64,000 bases of DNA, from positions 1-64,000 of the forward strand of contig CAMWXD010000010.1 of the NCBI GenBank assembly GCA_947178105.1, read 5' to 3'. This DNA comes from an uncultured Eubacterium sp. (GTDB lineage Bacteria; Bacillota; Clostridia; Lachnospirales; Lachnospiraceae). Positions 37,300 to 46,844 of this stretch are shown piece after piece. Each line of letters opens with the position of its first letter. The first letter of the stretch is position 1. Under the pieces are notes generated by a model, which saw only the letters and a list, made by a program, of their open reading frames with translations, was not told the origin of the DNA and did no database searches. The translations under genes were made by a program, and so were the position numbers.

Positions 37300-37587
37300 C
37301 TATGCAATTACCTTAGCCCAAGCCACTGTTCCACTGTTTCTATTGCGTAATCCACTCCCTTTGCAATCCTTATAGTTCAGGTTAATATGTGTGATTGCCT
37401 CAATCACGTCAGCAGCCCTTCGCTCCAGCGCACTAAATCGCTCCCTGTTGGATTCCATAATCCCGGCAAGTGCTTCTTTGTTTAAGGGCTGATTTCTCTC
37501 TCGGCTGAATTTACGCATTCTTACGGACTTTGCAGTAAATGCAAAGTCCTGGTGTGAATAGTAACATGGGATCATTCTTTCGTGCAT
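37300..37587 (-). pseudogene. Small ORF after GH43, probable gene remnant
   Basis: A 95-codon frame overlaps the end of the GH43 gene by 16 bases. The middle (KFSRERNQPLNKEALAGIMESNRERFSALERR, about 26-57) looks like real helical protein, but both ends are weak. The palindrome at 37525-37549 lies inside its 5' part. It has no good ribosome binding site apart from an overlap start. It may be the tail of a degraded gene or chance. I do not recognise it. Confidence 0.35.
37525..37549 (-). terminator. Hairpin downstream of GH43
   Basis: GGACTTTGCA, loop GTAAA, TGCAAAGTCC is a perfect 10-pair stem 23 bases beyond the GH43 stop. It lacks a U tract and may be an RNA-stability or termination element. 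Confidence 0.45.
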
Positions 37588-39206
37588 GAATATTCAAAAA
37601 AATCAAAATCTGCACAATGCATATGCTTCATACTGTCTGTACAGGCAAGACCGACCATTGTCCCGGTAAATTCCCCATATTTGCAGTATTCATCTGAAAA
37701 TTTGCTTGTATCAAACACCTTTCCGATCTTTTGGTAATCCGTGCCGTCGTAGCTCCATGCAAACCAGGTATCCCGTCCATTTACATACAGCCTGAAATAA
37801 ATTGGCAGATCCTCGACCGGGATTCTCGTATCCAAATATTCTGTTTTTTCGCCATTTTCCAGTTGAATCACACAAATGGCGCTTTGCCTGAGCGTTTCGC
37901 TGTAATATTTCCGCAGGAAAACAAAATTCATATTGTCATAATACAAAATCAGCCCGGCACTGTGCTGGTACACCTCTGGCACAAACTCCATTTTTGTCGT
38001 AGCTACTGCGTGAAGGCTGGTCAGCTTCCTGGCAAGGATGCTTGCTTTATGCAGGGATGTCAGCGATTCCTGTCCCCGGATACGCACATACCCCTGCCTT
38101 GCCGATACATCCGCAAAACGGTGCGGCATTATGCGCGGCGCATAATACCAGTTTCCCAGCTTTCCGCTGTCAAAGCCGTCAAAATCCGGGATCTGCGGCA
38201 GCGGCATTTCCGGCAGCGAGCTTTCCGGCACTTCCAGCTTTGCCAGGTTGCTGCCGTCTGCCATACGCAGCCATCCATCGTCTGTCCAGTGCATTTTCTG
38301 TATGGCAGTTTCGCGCCCAAGTGTACAGCGCAGTTCTGGCACAAACGGCCTTGCACATAAGTGCAGCAGATAGACTTCTCCTGTCGGAAGTTCTACATAG
38401 CTTCCATGGCCTGACTTTTGCAGGACAGACTGCGGGTTGTAATAGCCAGGTTTTAAATGATCCGGGTCGTGCCTTTCATAAGATTCCCCTGGCGCACTTG
38501 TCACAATCGGGTTTGCGGGATCTTTTTCATACGGCCCCCATACATGCTTCGAACGTCCCATAGTGACACAATGGTTATACCCGGTGCCTCCTTCTGCACA
38601 CATTATATAATAATACTGCCCACGCTTGGTCAGGTGCGGCGCTTCTATACAGCCCCGGTCAGTGCCGCCGTTCCAGATTCTGCGCGGATATCCGATGATC
38701 TCATGCCTTGCCGGGTCATACTCTGCCATACAAATTGCGCCTGGCTTTTCATAGCCTTCCCTTGTCTCCCATTCCAAAGAAACCACATATTTCTTTCCGT
38801 TGTCATCGTGAAACAAAGAGGCATCGAACCCGGCTGAGTGCAGATATGCCGGACGGCTCCATGGCCCTTTGATATCTTTTGCGGTAATCACATAATTGTC
38901 CACATCAAAATACCGGGCATTCATGGAATGCATCACACCGTAGACGACATAAAACAGATCTTCAGCTTCGCAATAGGTCAGGCACGGCGCCCAGATTCCC
39001 TTTGCACTCGGAAGCTTTTTTAAATCCACTGCTTCATCATCTGTAATTACATGTGTATAAAGCTCCCAGTGTTTCAAATCGAAAGAATGGTAGACCGGAA
39101 TGCCAGGCATCCATTCAAAGGTAGATACTGCCGCATAATAATCATCCCCCTTGCGGCAAATGCATGGATCAGGATTAAAGCCCGGAATCACAGGATTTTG
39201 AATCAT
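37572..39206 (-). CDS. Glycoside hydrolase family 43 (beta-xylosidase/arabinosidase-like)
   Basis: The ATG at 39206 follows AAAGGAGG by 8 bases and gives 544 residues; the frame open to 39419 is read-through into the GH5 region. The N-terminal five-bladed propeller (about 1-310) shows the general-base Asp in FNPDPCICR, the pKa-modulating Asp in FDASLFHDD and the acid Glu in CIEAPHL. A C-terminal beta-sandwich (about 330-540) is as in GH43 xylosidases. There is no signal peptide, so it acts inside the cell on imported oligosaccharides. Its start overlaps the GH5 stop by 32 bases. Confidence 0.9.
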   Translation of the reverse strand: MIQNPVIPGFNPDPCICRKGDDYYAAVSTFEWMPGIPVYHSFDLKHWELYTHVITDDEAVDLKKLPSAKGIWAPCLTYCEAEDLFYVVYGVMHSMNARYFDVDNYVITAKDIKGPWSRPAYLHSAGFDASLFHDDNGKKYVVSLEWETREGYEKPGAICMAEYDPARHEIIGYPRRIWNGGTDRGCIEAPHLTKRGQYYYIMCAEGGTGYNHCVTMGRSKHVWGPYEKDPANPIVTSAPGESYERHDPDHLKPGYYNPQSVLQKSGHGSYVELPTGEVYLLHLCARPFVPELRCTLGRETAIQKMHWTDDGWLRMADGSNLAKLEVPESSLPEMPLPQIPDFDGFDSGKLGNWYYAPRIMPHRFADVSARQGYVRIRGQESLTSLHKASILARKLTSLHAVATTKMEFVPEVYQHSAGLILYYDNMNFVFLRKYYSETLRQSAICVIQLENGEKTEYLDTRIPVEDLPIYFRLYVNGRDTWFAWSYDGTDYQKIGKVFDTSKFSDEYCKYGEFTGTMVGLACTDSMKHMHCADFDFFEYSCTKE

Positions 39207-40410
39207 GGGAACATCCTCCTTTCTTAAAATCATTGTGCTGGTTCTCAAACCAGCCAAAATGCATACATCGCCCAAAGTCCCAACTGTCCCAGCCGGCCCA
39301 GCCGGTTTCGTTAACCGTATCTGTAAGCAGCTTATAGCTCCAGTAAAAATATCCGCTGCCCTTTTCCCATGCCTGGATTTGTGCATTTGCCAGATCCAGG
39401 TAGAGTTTTCTTTTTTCATCCGCAGACATGGCAGCCGCCTGTTTGCCTTCTACGCCATTTAATACAGACTGCCCGCCTTTTGTATCGTATCCGCAGGCTT
39501 TGGAATTAAACAGGCACCATTCTCCGCAAATCACTGGAAAATATTGCTGCATTTCTTCTATTTTACGTTCGTAATGCTCCCGGATATATGCCTTGTAAGC
39601 TTCCAGCTCCTGTGCGCAGCCTTCTGCTTCAGCCATCATCAGATACTGGTGCGTATCCAAAACGACATTTTTGTAGTGTTCTTCCTGCATAAAATCTTTC
39701 CAAGCCAGTAGTTCAAAACCGTCGTGGATCACGACATACTTTTCTTCTGGCAGAAACCTGCGCAGCCTGTCATAAGCTTTACTGTAAAAATCCCGCAAAA
39801 ATTCCATTGTATTTGGCGCAGAACCTTTTGCCATCTCTTTGTCGGCGGCTGGATAACGTTTTGGCACGTCCATCAGCTTCCACATCCGTTCGGTAATTGG
39901 CTCATTCAGCACTTCTATGCCCCAAAGCGCCGGATTTTTTCCATAACGCTGTGCTAGGCGTTCCAATACCGTAAGCACAAATTCCACCTCATCCGGGCAT
40001 TGAGACCAGCGGCACACGCCGCAGATCCCGCCGTTGTCAAATCCATTCTGCCCAAGCGGCGCTGTATGCAGGTCTAACAGAATCGTAAGCCCATATGCCT
40101 GTGCCCATGCAAACGCCCGGTCAAGTTCCTTGATACATCCAATAAACGGTTCCCTGTCGCCAAATACAAAATATGGCACCGGGATACGCACAGCATCTAT
40201 GCCCATTGCTTTGACTGCTGTAAAATCCCGCTCTGTGATGTATTCTGAACGATGGATCTGAATGCGTGCTTCATACACCTCTTTTGGGAGCTGATGTGCC
40301 AGGCTGTACTCATCCTCTGCGTCTGTCCCAGCAAAAAGAGTGGGGCTCATCCATTTTTCCAATACGAGCCAGTTGCCAAAATTAACGCCTTTTACTTTTT
40401 TTAGATTCAT
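39175..40410 (-). CDS. Glycoside hydrolase family 5 (exo-beta-glucanase-like)
   Basis: This 411-residue TIM-barrel enzyme lacks a signal peptide. GVNFGNWLVLEKWM at about 8-21 is like exo-1,3-beta-glucanases of GH5. The acid/base Glu is in EVLNEPI and the nucleophile Glu in VICGEWCL. Substrate is inferred to be a beta-glucan-type oligosaccharide. It lies between the GPH symporter and the GH43 gene in a short operon, so import is followed by two cytoplasmic hydrolases. Confidence 0.88.
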   Translation of the reverse strand: MNLKKVKGVNFGNWLVLEKWMSPTLFAGTDAEDEYSLAHQLPKEVYEARIQIHRSEYITERDFTAVKAMGIDAVRIPVPYFVFGDREPFIGCIKELDRAFAWAQAYGLTILLDLHTAPLGQNGFDNGGICGVCRWSQCPDEVEFVLTVLERLAQRYGKNPALWGIEVLNEPITERMWKLMDVPKRYPAADKEMAKGSAPNTMEFLRDFYSKAYDRLRRFLPEEKYVVIHDGFELLAWKDFMQEEHYKNVVLDTHQYLMMAEAEGCAQELEAYKAYIREHYERKIEEMQQYFPVICGEWCLFNSKACGYDTKGGQSVLNGVEGKQAAAMSADEKRKLYLDLANAQIQAWEKGSGYFYWSYKLLTDTVNETGWAGWDSWDFGRCMHFGWFENQHNDFKKGGCSHDSKSCDSGL

Positions 40411-40477
40411 GGGATACCTCCTTAAATTTTTTTATATGTTGTGATCTTTTCAAATATTTCTTGCTTCTCGCCGTTTT

Positions 40478-41854
40478 TCATTTCGAGTTTTGTCCTGCAC
40501 GTTTTTGCAGATCCTTGATAATTCCGTCAAATTCCTGGTCTAAATGGTAAAATTTCATAATTACAAGCCCAACCGCATAAACCCCCATCGGTATCCAGAC
40601 AAAGCAAACCCGGATAGAAGCAAGCGCGGAAGCAGACTGTACTGCCGCTTCACCCACATATCCACCAAGTTCCAGGATCAGTCCAAGCAGCGCCGAACCA
40701 ATTCCGTTTCCGATTTTATAACCAAAACTGCACGCACTGTTTACGAGCCCCTCGGTACGTACACCTGTTTTCCATTCTCCATAATCGATCGTATCTGAAA
40801 CCATCGCCCACATCGTAGCTCCGCCGCACGCATTTCCGATTCCGCGTATTATACTGGAGACAACAATCATGCCCATCGAACCGCCTGAAAAATTCAAAAT
40901 CATCATGCCAATCATATCAAAAACAAGTCCGGCTGCAAATACGTTGCGCTTTCCATATTTTTTTACTAGCATTGCGATGAAAAACATGCCGGCGATCTGC
41001 ACAATATTAAAAATGCCGTTAATTGTGCTAACAAGGTCTCTGTCCCCAAGAATATCTTTTGCAAAATAAACCGTTGCCCCGCCGTTTACGGAATACATTA
41101 AAAAGAACAGTGCCAGCATTCCAGTCATCATGATCCAGTATTTATTTTGAAACAATGCCTTCATCCCTGTTCCAAACGGGATATTCCCTTCTTTGCCAGC
41201 CGAAGCATTTGCCGCTTTGACACGCTCTTTTGTTCCAAAAAAATTGATCAGAAAAGCAATCACAGACAATACGCCAAGCACACAAAAAGTCTTTGTCCAT
41301 GCCTGCGCATGATCCCCGAAATACTCTACCAAAGGCAGCGTACAAGTATTCACTGTCAGTGTGCCAGCCGTAGCCAGCAGATTCCTGAAAATGCTTAATA
41401 CCGACCGTTCATACGGATCCTGCGTCATCAGGGCATTGAGTGCAGAATACGGCACATTGATTGCCGTATAGATGATAGACGATACGAGGTTATAGGTAAT
41501 AAATACATATACCAGCTTTGGCGTCGGCGCCCAGGAAACAGGCACCGAAAACAGCAGCACGCCAGATACTGCAAACGGCACGCACATGCGCAAAAGCCAC
41601 GGCCTTGCTTTGCCGTACTTCGATTTTGTCCGGTCTACGATCACGCCCATAATAAGATCAGTAACCCCGTCAAACAGCCGGGACACCATCATAACCGTAC
41701 CGACTGCCAGTGAGCTGACACCCGCATAATCTGTATAATACAGCATTAAAAATGCCGACATTGCCGTGTAGATAATATTGCATCCAAAATCACCGCATCC
41801 ATAAGAAAACCGTTCTACAACTTTAGATAAGGTAAACCTGTTCTTATTCTCCAT
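40478..41854 (-). CDS. GPH-family sugar:cation symporter
   Basis: This 458-residue MFS-type protein has about 12 membrane helices. MENKNRFTLSKVVERFSYGCGDFGCNI and the GVIVDRTKSKYGKARPWLLR loop are hallmarks of the glycoside-pentoside-hexuronide family (MelB/XynB/UidB type); both are quoted as separate segments. It imports oligosaccharides with Na+ or H+. The start at 41854 is preferred over a GTG at 41866 that abuts its site. It is first in the operon and divergent from the AraC regulator. Confidence 0.92.
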   Translation of the reverse strand: MENKNRFTLSKVVERFSYGCGDFGCNIIYTAMSAFLMLYYTDYAGVSSLAVGTVMMVSRLFDGVTDLIMGVIVDRTKSKYGKARPWLLRMCVPFAVSGVLLFSVPVSWAPTPKLVYVFITYNLVSSIIYTAINVPYSALNALMTQDPYERSVLSIFRNLLATAGTLTVNTCTLPLVEYFGDHAQAWTKTFCVLGVLSVIAFLINFFGTKERVKAANASAGKEGNIPFGTGMKALFQNKYWIMMTGMLALFFLMYSVNGGATVYFAKDILGDRDLVSTINGIFNIVQIAGMFFIAMLVKKYGKRNVFAAGLVFDMIGMMILNFSGGSMGMIVVSSIIRGIGNACGGATMWAMVSDTIDYGEWKTGVRTEGLVNSACSFGYKIGNGIGSALLGLILELGGYVGEAAVQSASALASIRVCFVWIPMGVYAVGLVIMKFYHLDQEFDGIIKDLQKRAGQNSK

Positions 41855-42072
41855 TTTAAAACACACTCCCTTTTTCTTTTTTATCCTCTGCGCATTGGAA
41901 TTTCTTGTTTTATAAGTGTATTTTAACAGTCTGGAAAGTTTTTGGTTAGACCTAATATTGTCTGTTTTATAGGACGATATTCTCTTTTTCTTGCTTTTTT
42001 GCAGGATTTATGATACATTTCTGATCAAGAACAAGGATTGTTTCAACATACAAAAAAGGAAAGGTATATTTT

Positions 42073-42924
42073 ATGAACACAGATTATATCTTGGAACATA
42101 TTACTGTACCGAAAAATACAGGCGTTATGTTCCGTACTTCGATCGATTCCGGCAGCTATGTCCCAAGCCACTGGCATCCTGCCATTGAGGTCATTTATAT
42201 GCTTGAGGGAGAGCTGTTTGTTACAGAAACAGCAAAGACACGCCGCCTTGCCGCCGGACAGTGTACATTGATTAATTCCGGCGTCATCCATGCGACAAAA
42301 TGCACGGCAAAAAACAAAGCGATTTTATTTCAGATCCCGATTGATTTTATATCTTTATATATCCCGGATATCCAGACACGGATCTTTACCATCGACGACC
42401 CAAGCGACAATCCAATCCGCAGGACTAAAACTGACATGCTCAAAGAAACGCTGCTTAACATGCAGGTTGCCAACGATATCCGTCCAGAGGGATTTATCCT
42501 GCGTTTCAACAGCCTGCTTTTTGAAATCCTGTTCCAGCTTTACCACAATTTCAGTACCACCGTCTTTTGCTCTGGCAGAAACCAGAGGACGAAAGACTTA
42601 AACCGCCTGACCAATGTACTTGCCTATACTGCGCAAAACTACAGCCGTCCGATATCTATAGATGAGATCGCTGCCGTCGCATTTTTGGAATCAGGATACT
42701 TCTGCCGCTTTTTTAAAAAGCATATGGGAAACACTTTTTTAGAATACCAGAATGAACTGCGCTTATCCCATATTTACCATGACCTGCTGACAACCAGTGA
42801 CCTCATACAGGATATTTTAGAACGGCATGGATTTACCAACGACAAGCTGTTTCGGCGGATGTTTCGGGAACGGTTTGAAAAAACGCCGTCACAAGTGCGC
42901 AAAAACCACAGAAACAGCTTCTAA
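42073..42924 (+). CDS. AraC-family regulator with cupin sensor
   Basis: This 283-residue protein has an N-terminal cupin-like sugar-binding domain (about 15-90, with SHWHPAIEVIYMLEGEL) and a C-terminal AraC double helix-turn-helix (about 185-280, with ISIDEIAAVAFLESGYFCRFFKKHMG and FTNDKLFRRMFRERF). Its divergent position makes it the likely regulator of the GPH-GH5-GH43 operon. The 206-base divergent gap is AT-rich and should hold its sites. Its stop is 5 bases from the queA stop on the opposite strand. Confidence 0.92.
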   Translation: MNTDYILEHITVPKNTGVMFRTSIDSGSYVPSHWHPAIEVIYMLEGELFVTETAKTRRLAAGQCTLINSGVIHATKCTAKNKAILFQIPIDFISLYIPDIQTRIFTIDDPSDNPIRRTKTDMLKETLLNMQVANDIRPEGFILRFNSLLFEILFQLYHNFSTTVFCSGRNQRTKDLNRLTNVLAYTAQNYSRPISIDEIAAVAFLESGYFCRFFKKHMGNTFLEYQNELRLSHIYHDLLTTSDLIQDILERHGFTNDKLFRRMFRERFEKTPSQVRKNHRNSF

Positions 42925-42928
42925 CAGG

Positions 42929-43966
42929 TCACAAAATCAGCATAGCATCCCCAAAACTGAAAAACCGATACTTCTCTTTTACCGCCTGCGCATACGCTTC
43001 CAGCACATGCTCCCTGCCGGCGAATGCGCTCACCAGCATAATCAGTGTAGACTCCGGCAGATGAAAATTTGTAATCAGCCCGTCAATACAGCGAAAATGA
43101 TATCCGGGATAGACAAAGATCTGTGTCCAGCCGCTGGCAGCCCTTACTATGCCTGCTTCGTCTGCAATGGTTTCCAGTGTCCTTGTGCTGGTCGTGCCTA
43201 CGGCGACCACACGGTGTCCGCCTGCTTTGGCACGGTTGATCTTGCCGGCATTTTCTTCGTCTAAGCGGTAAAACTCGGAATGCATATGGTGGTCTAAGAC
43301 GTTGTCTACCTTTACCGGGCGAAACGTTCCAAGCCCGACGTGGAGCGTCACTTCTGCGAGTTCTACTCCTTTGTCAGCAAGCTGCGCAAGCAGTTCTTCG
43401 GTAAAATGCAGCCCGGCGGTCGGGGCTGCCGCAGAGCCTTCTTCTTTGGCATAGACAGTCTGATACCGTTTCTGGTCTTGCAGGCGATGTGTGATATAAG
43501 GCGGCAGCGGCATTTCTCCGAGCTTGTCTAAGATTTCTTCAAAGATACCTGTATAAGAAAACTGGATGATCCGATTGCCTTCTTCTACGATATCGATGAT
43601 TTCTCCGGTTAAAAGCCCATTGCCAAACTGGAGCTTTGTCCCGATTTTTGCTTTTTTCCCTGGTTTTACAAGCGTTTCCCATTTGTTGTCCGAAAGGCGT
43701 TTTAAAAGCAGCAGTTCAATGCCTGCCTGAGTCCCTTCTTTTGTGCCGAACAGCCTTGCCGGGAGCACCTTTGTATTGTTGAGCACTAGGCAGTCTCCTG
43801 GATGCAGATAGTTTATCATATCCCGAAATACATGGTGTTCGACAGAGCCGTCCCTGCGCCCTAAAACCATCAGCCTGGAGCCTGAGCGGTCTGCCAACGG
43901 ATCCTGTGCAATTAGTTCCTGCGGCAGGTCATAATAAAAATCTTTTACATTCATCATCTTTTTCAT
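42929..43966 (-). CDS. queA: S-adenosylmethionine:tRNA ribosyltransferase-isomerase
   Basis: This 345-residue enzyme makes epoxyqueuosine in tRNA. The family segments are present: [16 protein letters not shown] near the N terminus, [24 protein letters not shown] and [19 protein letters not shown]. The start may be 43954 (MNVKDFYYD) or 43966. It is the last gene of the bce-pheS'-pheT' array, 21 bases after pheT', so it is probably carried on that transcript. No other queuosine gene is adjacent. Confidence 0.95.
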   Translation of the reverse strand: MKKMMNVKDFYYDLPQELIAQDPLADRSGSRLMVLGRRDGSVEHHVFRDMINYLHPGDCLVLNNTKVLPARLFGTKEGTQAGIELLLLKRLSDNKWETLVKPGKKAKIGTKLQFGNGLLTGEIIDIVEEGNRIIQFSYTGIFEEILDKLGEMPLPPYITHRLQDQKRYQTVYAKEEGSAAAPTAGLHFTEELLAQLADKGVELAEVTLHVGLGTFRPVKVDNVLDHHMHSEFYRLDEENAGKINRAKAGGHRVVAVGTTSTRTLETIADEAGIVRAASGWTQIFVYPGYHFRCIDGLITNFHLPESTLIMLVSAFAGREHVLEAYAQAVKEKYRFFSFGDAMLIL

Positions 43967-43987
43967 CTCAACTTCATCCTGTTATTT

Positions 43988-45880
43988 TTACTGTTTTCGA
44001 AGCTCAATCCCTTTTTCTTCCAGGGCATGAATGATCTGGTTTAACGGTTCCTTTACATCTTGTTCATCCAACGTACGTCCAGCCGCGCGGAATGTAACCG
44101 AATAAGCGAGGGACTTATATCCAACCTTCATTTGATTTCCTTCATAGATATCAAATAATGCATAGCTTTCCAGGTATTGTCCGCCTTTTGCTTCAATGAT
44201 TTTTTCGATGTCGCCCGCCAAGACATGTTTTGGCGCTACCATGCTAAGGTCATACGTCACTGCCGGGAACCGGGAGATCTGTTGGTATTTGCGGTCAAAG
44301 CTGGACAGCCCTATGATCAGAGGCATATCCATCACAGCTACATAAACACGTTCTTGGATAAAATAATTGGCTGCCGCAGCAGGATGCATTTCACCAAGGT
44401 ATCCGATGATACTGCCGTCATAATAGATCAGCGCCTGTCTGCCAGGATGCAGGAACGGCTTTTCGGCATTCGGGCTATAGCCTGGTTTTTTCTGCATCCC
44501 TGTCTTTTGTAAAAATTGTTCAATCACGCCCTTCATCGTATAGAAATCCCCGTCCCCATACATGCCGAGCGTAAACTGCATCCGTTCGTCTGGAAGCTCC
44601 GCAGGCGTAAGCTCTTTTTGCCGGTAAATATTGCCAAGCTCATACAGACGCACGTCTTTGTTTCCCTGATTGGCATTCAATGCCAGCGAGGACAGCATTC
44701 CATTCAGGGAAATTGTACGCAGAATGCTGCGCTCCCCACCTTGCGGATTTGCTGCAGCGTTGCGAAGGCTGGAATCCTGCGGGATTAGCAGTTTGTCAAA
44801 TACCTGCGGGCTTTCAAAGGGGGATACCATGCACTGGCTGAATCCGCAGTATTCTGCCACATCCCGTGCAACAGCTTCGATGCGTAGCTGATAGGACAGC
44901 TTTCCTGTCGTTGTTGTTCCAGAAGGCAGCGTTGGCTGGATTTTGTCATAGCCGTAAAATCTTGCGACTTCCGCGGCCAGGGCCGCACCGCAATCCAAAT
45001 CCTCTCGCCAGGATGGGATCAGCACTTCATTGCTTTGTTTATCATATGTCAGTTCAATTTTTGAAAAATAGCCAAGCATAGCATCTGGTGTGATCCTCGT
45101 TCCTAACAGACGGTTGTATTTGTCCGGCTCGAACGGAATGCGTTTTTCTTCTCTAACGCTGGAATCAATATCTATGGTACCGCCTACCACTTCTCCGGCA
45201 CCAAGTTCTTCGATGAGCTGGCAGGCACGGTTTACTGCATCGGCCGTATGTGGGGAATTCGTACCGCGAAAGCAGGCTGCTTCAAGCAGCAGCGCCGCAT
45301 CATCCAGCATATGCTCCCTGCCGTCCGGTGCTGCAAGAGCGTCGCCTTGTACTGCCCGGCGTACAATGGCCTGTTTTCCTGCAACCGTATCCAGGCCGTA
45401 AGCATGTATCGGCTGGCCGTATTCCTCCGCCACATAATTTGCAATGTCTGTTATATTGTTGACCGGGCGGATGCCATGCACCCGGAGCCTTTGCTGCATC
45501 CATTGCGGCGAAGGAGCGATTTTTATATTTTTCACGACGCGCGCTGTATAACGCGTGCACCGCTTTGGCTCCTCTATGCAGACTTTTATGTAATGATGGA
45601 TATTTTCTCCGTTTCCAGTTGGCTTTATGACAGGCGGCTGAAACGGAAGGCGAAACGTAGCCGCAGCTTCCCTTGCAATGCCGATGACGCTAAAGCAGTC
45701 TGTACGGTTAGAGGCTATCTCATATTCGACCAATACATCATCCAACTGCTCCAGGTTTTTGTCATATGCTTGATATGCTACTACCTTCGTGCCGGAAAGC
45801 GTCATCGCGTCTGCATATTCCTGTGCCGATACGTTTAAGCCAGGTACCATGCTTTTGATCCATTCTAATGAAGTTTTCAT
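43988..45880 (-). CDS. Reduced phenylalanyl-tRNA synthetase beta-like protein (PheT')
   Basis: The ATG at 45880 follows GGAGG by 7 bases; the product has 630 residues against about 800 for PheT. It starts like PheT (MKTSLEWIKSMVPGLNVSAQ). The EMAP-like tRNA-binding domain is absent between residues 42 and 49 (NLEQLDDVLVEYEI). In the B3/B4 domain the segment holding GIMGGENS and RTDASxxFEKGLDP is cut out around residues 193-212. In B5 the DLxEEVAR acidic pair reads ALAAEVAR, losing two Mg-binding-type residues. The C-terminal FDX-ACB domain is kept but the PAVTRD Arg is Tyr (PAVTYD). No frameshift is seen. It pairs with PheS' 31 bases upstream. A catalytic role is unlikely. Confidence 0.85.
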   Translation of the reverse strand: MKTSLEWIKSMVPGLNVSAQEYADAMTLSGTKVVAYQAYDKNLEQLDDVLVEYEIASNRTDCFSVIGIAREAAATFRLPFQPPVIKPTGNGENIHHYIKVCIEEPKRCTRYTARVVKNIKIAPSPQWMQQRLRVHGIRPVNNITDIANYVAEEYGQPIHAYGLDTVAGKQAIVRRAVQGDALAAPDGREHMLDDAALLLEAACFRGTNSPHTADAVNRACQLIEELGAGEVVGGTIDIDSSVREEKRIPFEPDKYNRLLGTRITPDAMLGYFSKIELTYDKQSNEVLIPSWREDLDCGAALAAEVARFYGYDKIQPTLPSGTTTTGKLSYQLRIEAVARDVAEYCGFSQCMVSPFESPQVFDKLLIPQDSSLRNAAANPQGGERSILRTISLNGMLSSLALNANQGNKDVRLYELGNIYRQKELTPAELPDERMQFTLGMYGDGDFYTMKGVIEQFLQKTGMQKKPGYSPNAEKPFLHPGRQALIYYDGSIIGYLGEMHPAAAANYFIQERVYVAVMDMPLIIGLSSFDRKYQQISRFPAVTYDLSMVAPKHVLAGDIEKIIEAKGGQYLESYALFDIYEGNQMKVGYKSLAYSVTFRAAGRTLDEQDVKEPLNQIIHALEEKGIELRKQ

Positions 45881-45911
45881 GCTGTTTCCTCCAACTATTT
45901 CACGCTGTTTT

Positions 45912-46844
45912 CTAAAACTGAGACAAAAACCGGCTATCATTTTCATACAGTAGCCGCATATCGTCAATCTTGTATTTTTGCATGGCAATCCCTTCCGGGC
46001 AGGCATCAAAGAAAAAACCGGCATATTGTTCCGGGTCGATGCCGCCCGCTTTAAGCACCTTCGGATGCATCATGCCGCAGCTTAACGTCTCGATCCAGCC
46101 AGTGTCCTTGCAGAAACGGCAGCCGCTGCCGCCGCACCAAAGGCAGGTAACGTCAACCTTGGCGCCTGGTGCTGCAAACGGGAAATGATGCGGGCGGAAT
46201 TTCACTTTTGTATCTTTGTAAAACAGCTCCTTTGCAAATACTGTCAGCGTTCCCTTCAAGTCTGCAAAAGAAATATTTTGATCGATGGCAATTCCTTCGA
46301 TTTGATGCAACGACAAAGAATGTGCGTCGCCTGCCTGATCTGGACAATATACCCTGTCTAGTGCGAGGATACGCAACGGCAGCGGGCGGCTTTCTATCCT
46401 ATTTATCATACGTACCTGAACCGGGGAATCCTGCGTACGTAAGGCGTCTGTCCCTTCCACAGCCTCATAGCCCATGCCTGTCAAAATACGCGCAGCTTCT
46501 TCTAAGGCGATCGTAACCGGATGGCGGTGCCCGATACGGTTTTTCTTTGCCGGAAGAGTAACGTCAAGAGCTTCCTGCTTTAGACGGAAGTTCAGCTCGG
46601 CTGCTTCCAGCTTCTTTTTCGTCTCTTCCAGCATATCTTCTATTGCAGAGCGCGTTTCATTGACAAGCTGGACGATGGCCGGACGCTCCTCTGGCAGCAG
46701 GTCTTTGATCCCCTTTAATACAGATGCAAGCTCTCCCTTTTTTCCGAGAAATACAGTCCCGACTTCATTTAATTTTGTCAGTTCTTCGGAAGCCAGTATC
46801 TGCTTTGCTGCCTCTTCCCTGATTTTTTGCAGTTTTTCTTTCAT
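45912..46844 (-). CDS. Degenerate phenylalanyl-tRNA synthetase alpha-like protein (PheS')
   Basis: The ATG at 46844 follows AGGAGG by 5 bases and overlaps the bceB stop as ATGA. The product has 310 residues against about 340 for PheS. The N-terminal coiled coil (1-95) and GHRHP are kept. About 35-40 residues normally between VVEG and LRTQ (motif 1 region, NIPxDHPARDxQDTFY) are missing at residue 131. The motif 2 Arg is Cys166 (RVYC for RVFR). Motif 3 GxGxERxA reads DACPEGIA, so its Arg is Gly284. The HQIEG, FPF (220-222) and CxxC-x4-CxxC segments are kept. ATP-dependent activation looks impossible, while phenylalanine binding may survive. Confidence 0.88.
   Translation of the reverse strand: MKEKLQKIREEAAKQILASEELTKLNEVGTVFLGKKGELASVLKGIKDLLPEERPAIVQLVNETRSAIEDMLEETKKKLEAAELNFRLKQEALDVTLPAKKNRIGHRHPVTIALEEAARILTGMGYEAVEGTDALRTQDSPVQVRMINRIESRPLPLRILALDRVYCPDQAGDAHSLSLHQIEGIAIDQNISFADLKGTLTVFAKELFYKDTKVKFRPHHFPFAAPGAKVDVTCLWCGGSGCRFCKDTGWIETLSCGMMHPKVLKAGGIDPEQYAGFFFDACPEGIAMQKYKIDDMRLLYENDSRFLSQF

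Noticed and set aside
37572-39419. GH43 start at 39419
   Set aside because: The first 71 codons overlap GH5 coding sequence in another frame; the ATG at 39206 has an AAAGGAGG site and begins the conserved fold.
43988-46844. The PheS'/PheT' pair as ordinary pseudogenes or a frameshifted pheST
   Set aside because: Both frames are uninterrupted, have strong ribosome sites and tight spacing, and the missing parts are in-frame blocks at domain or loop edges. Random decay should give stops and frameshifts.
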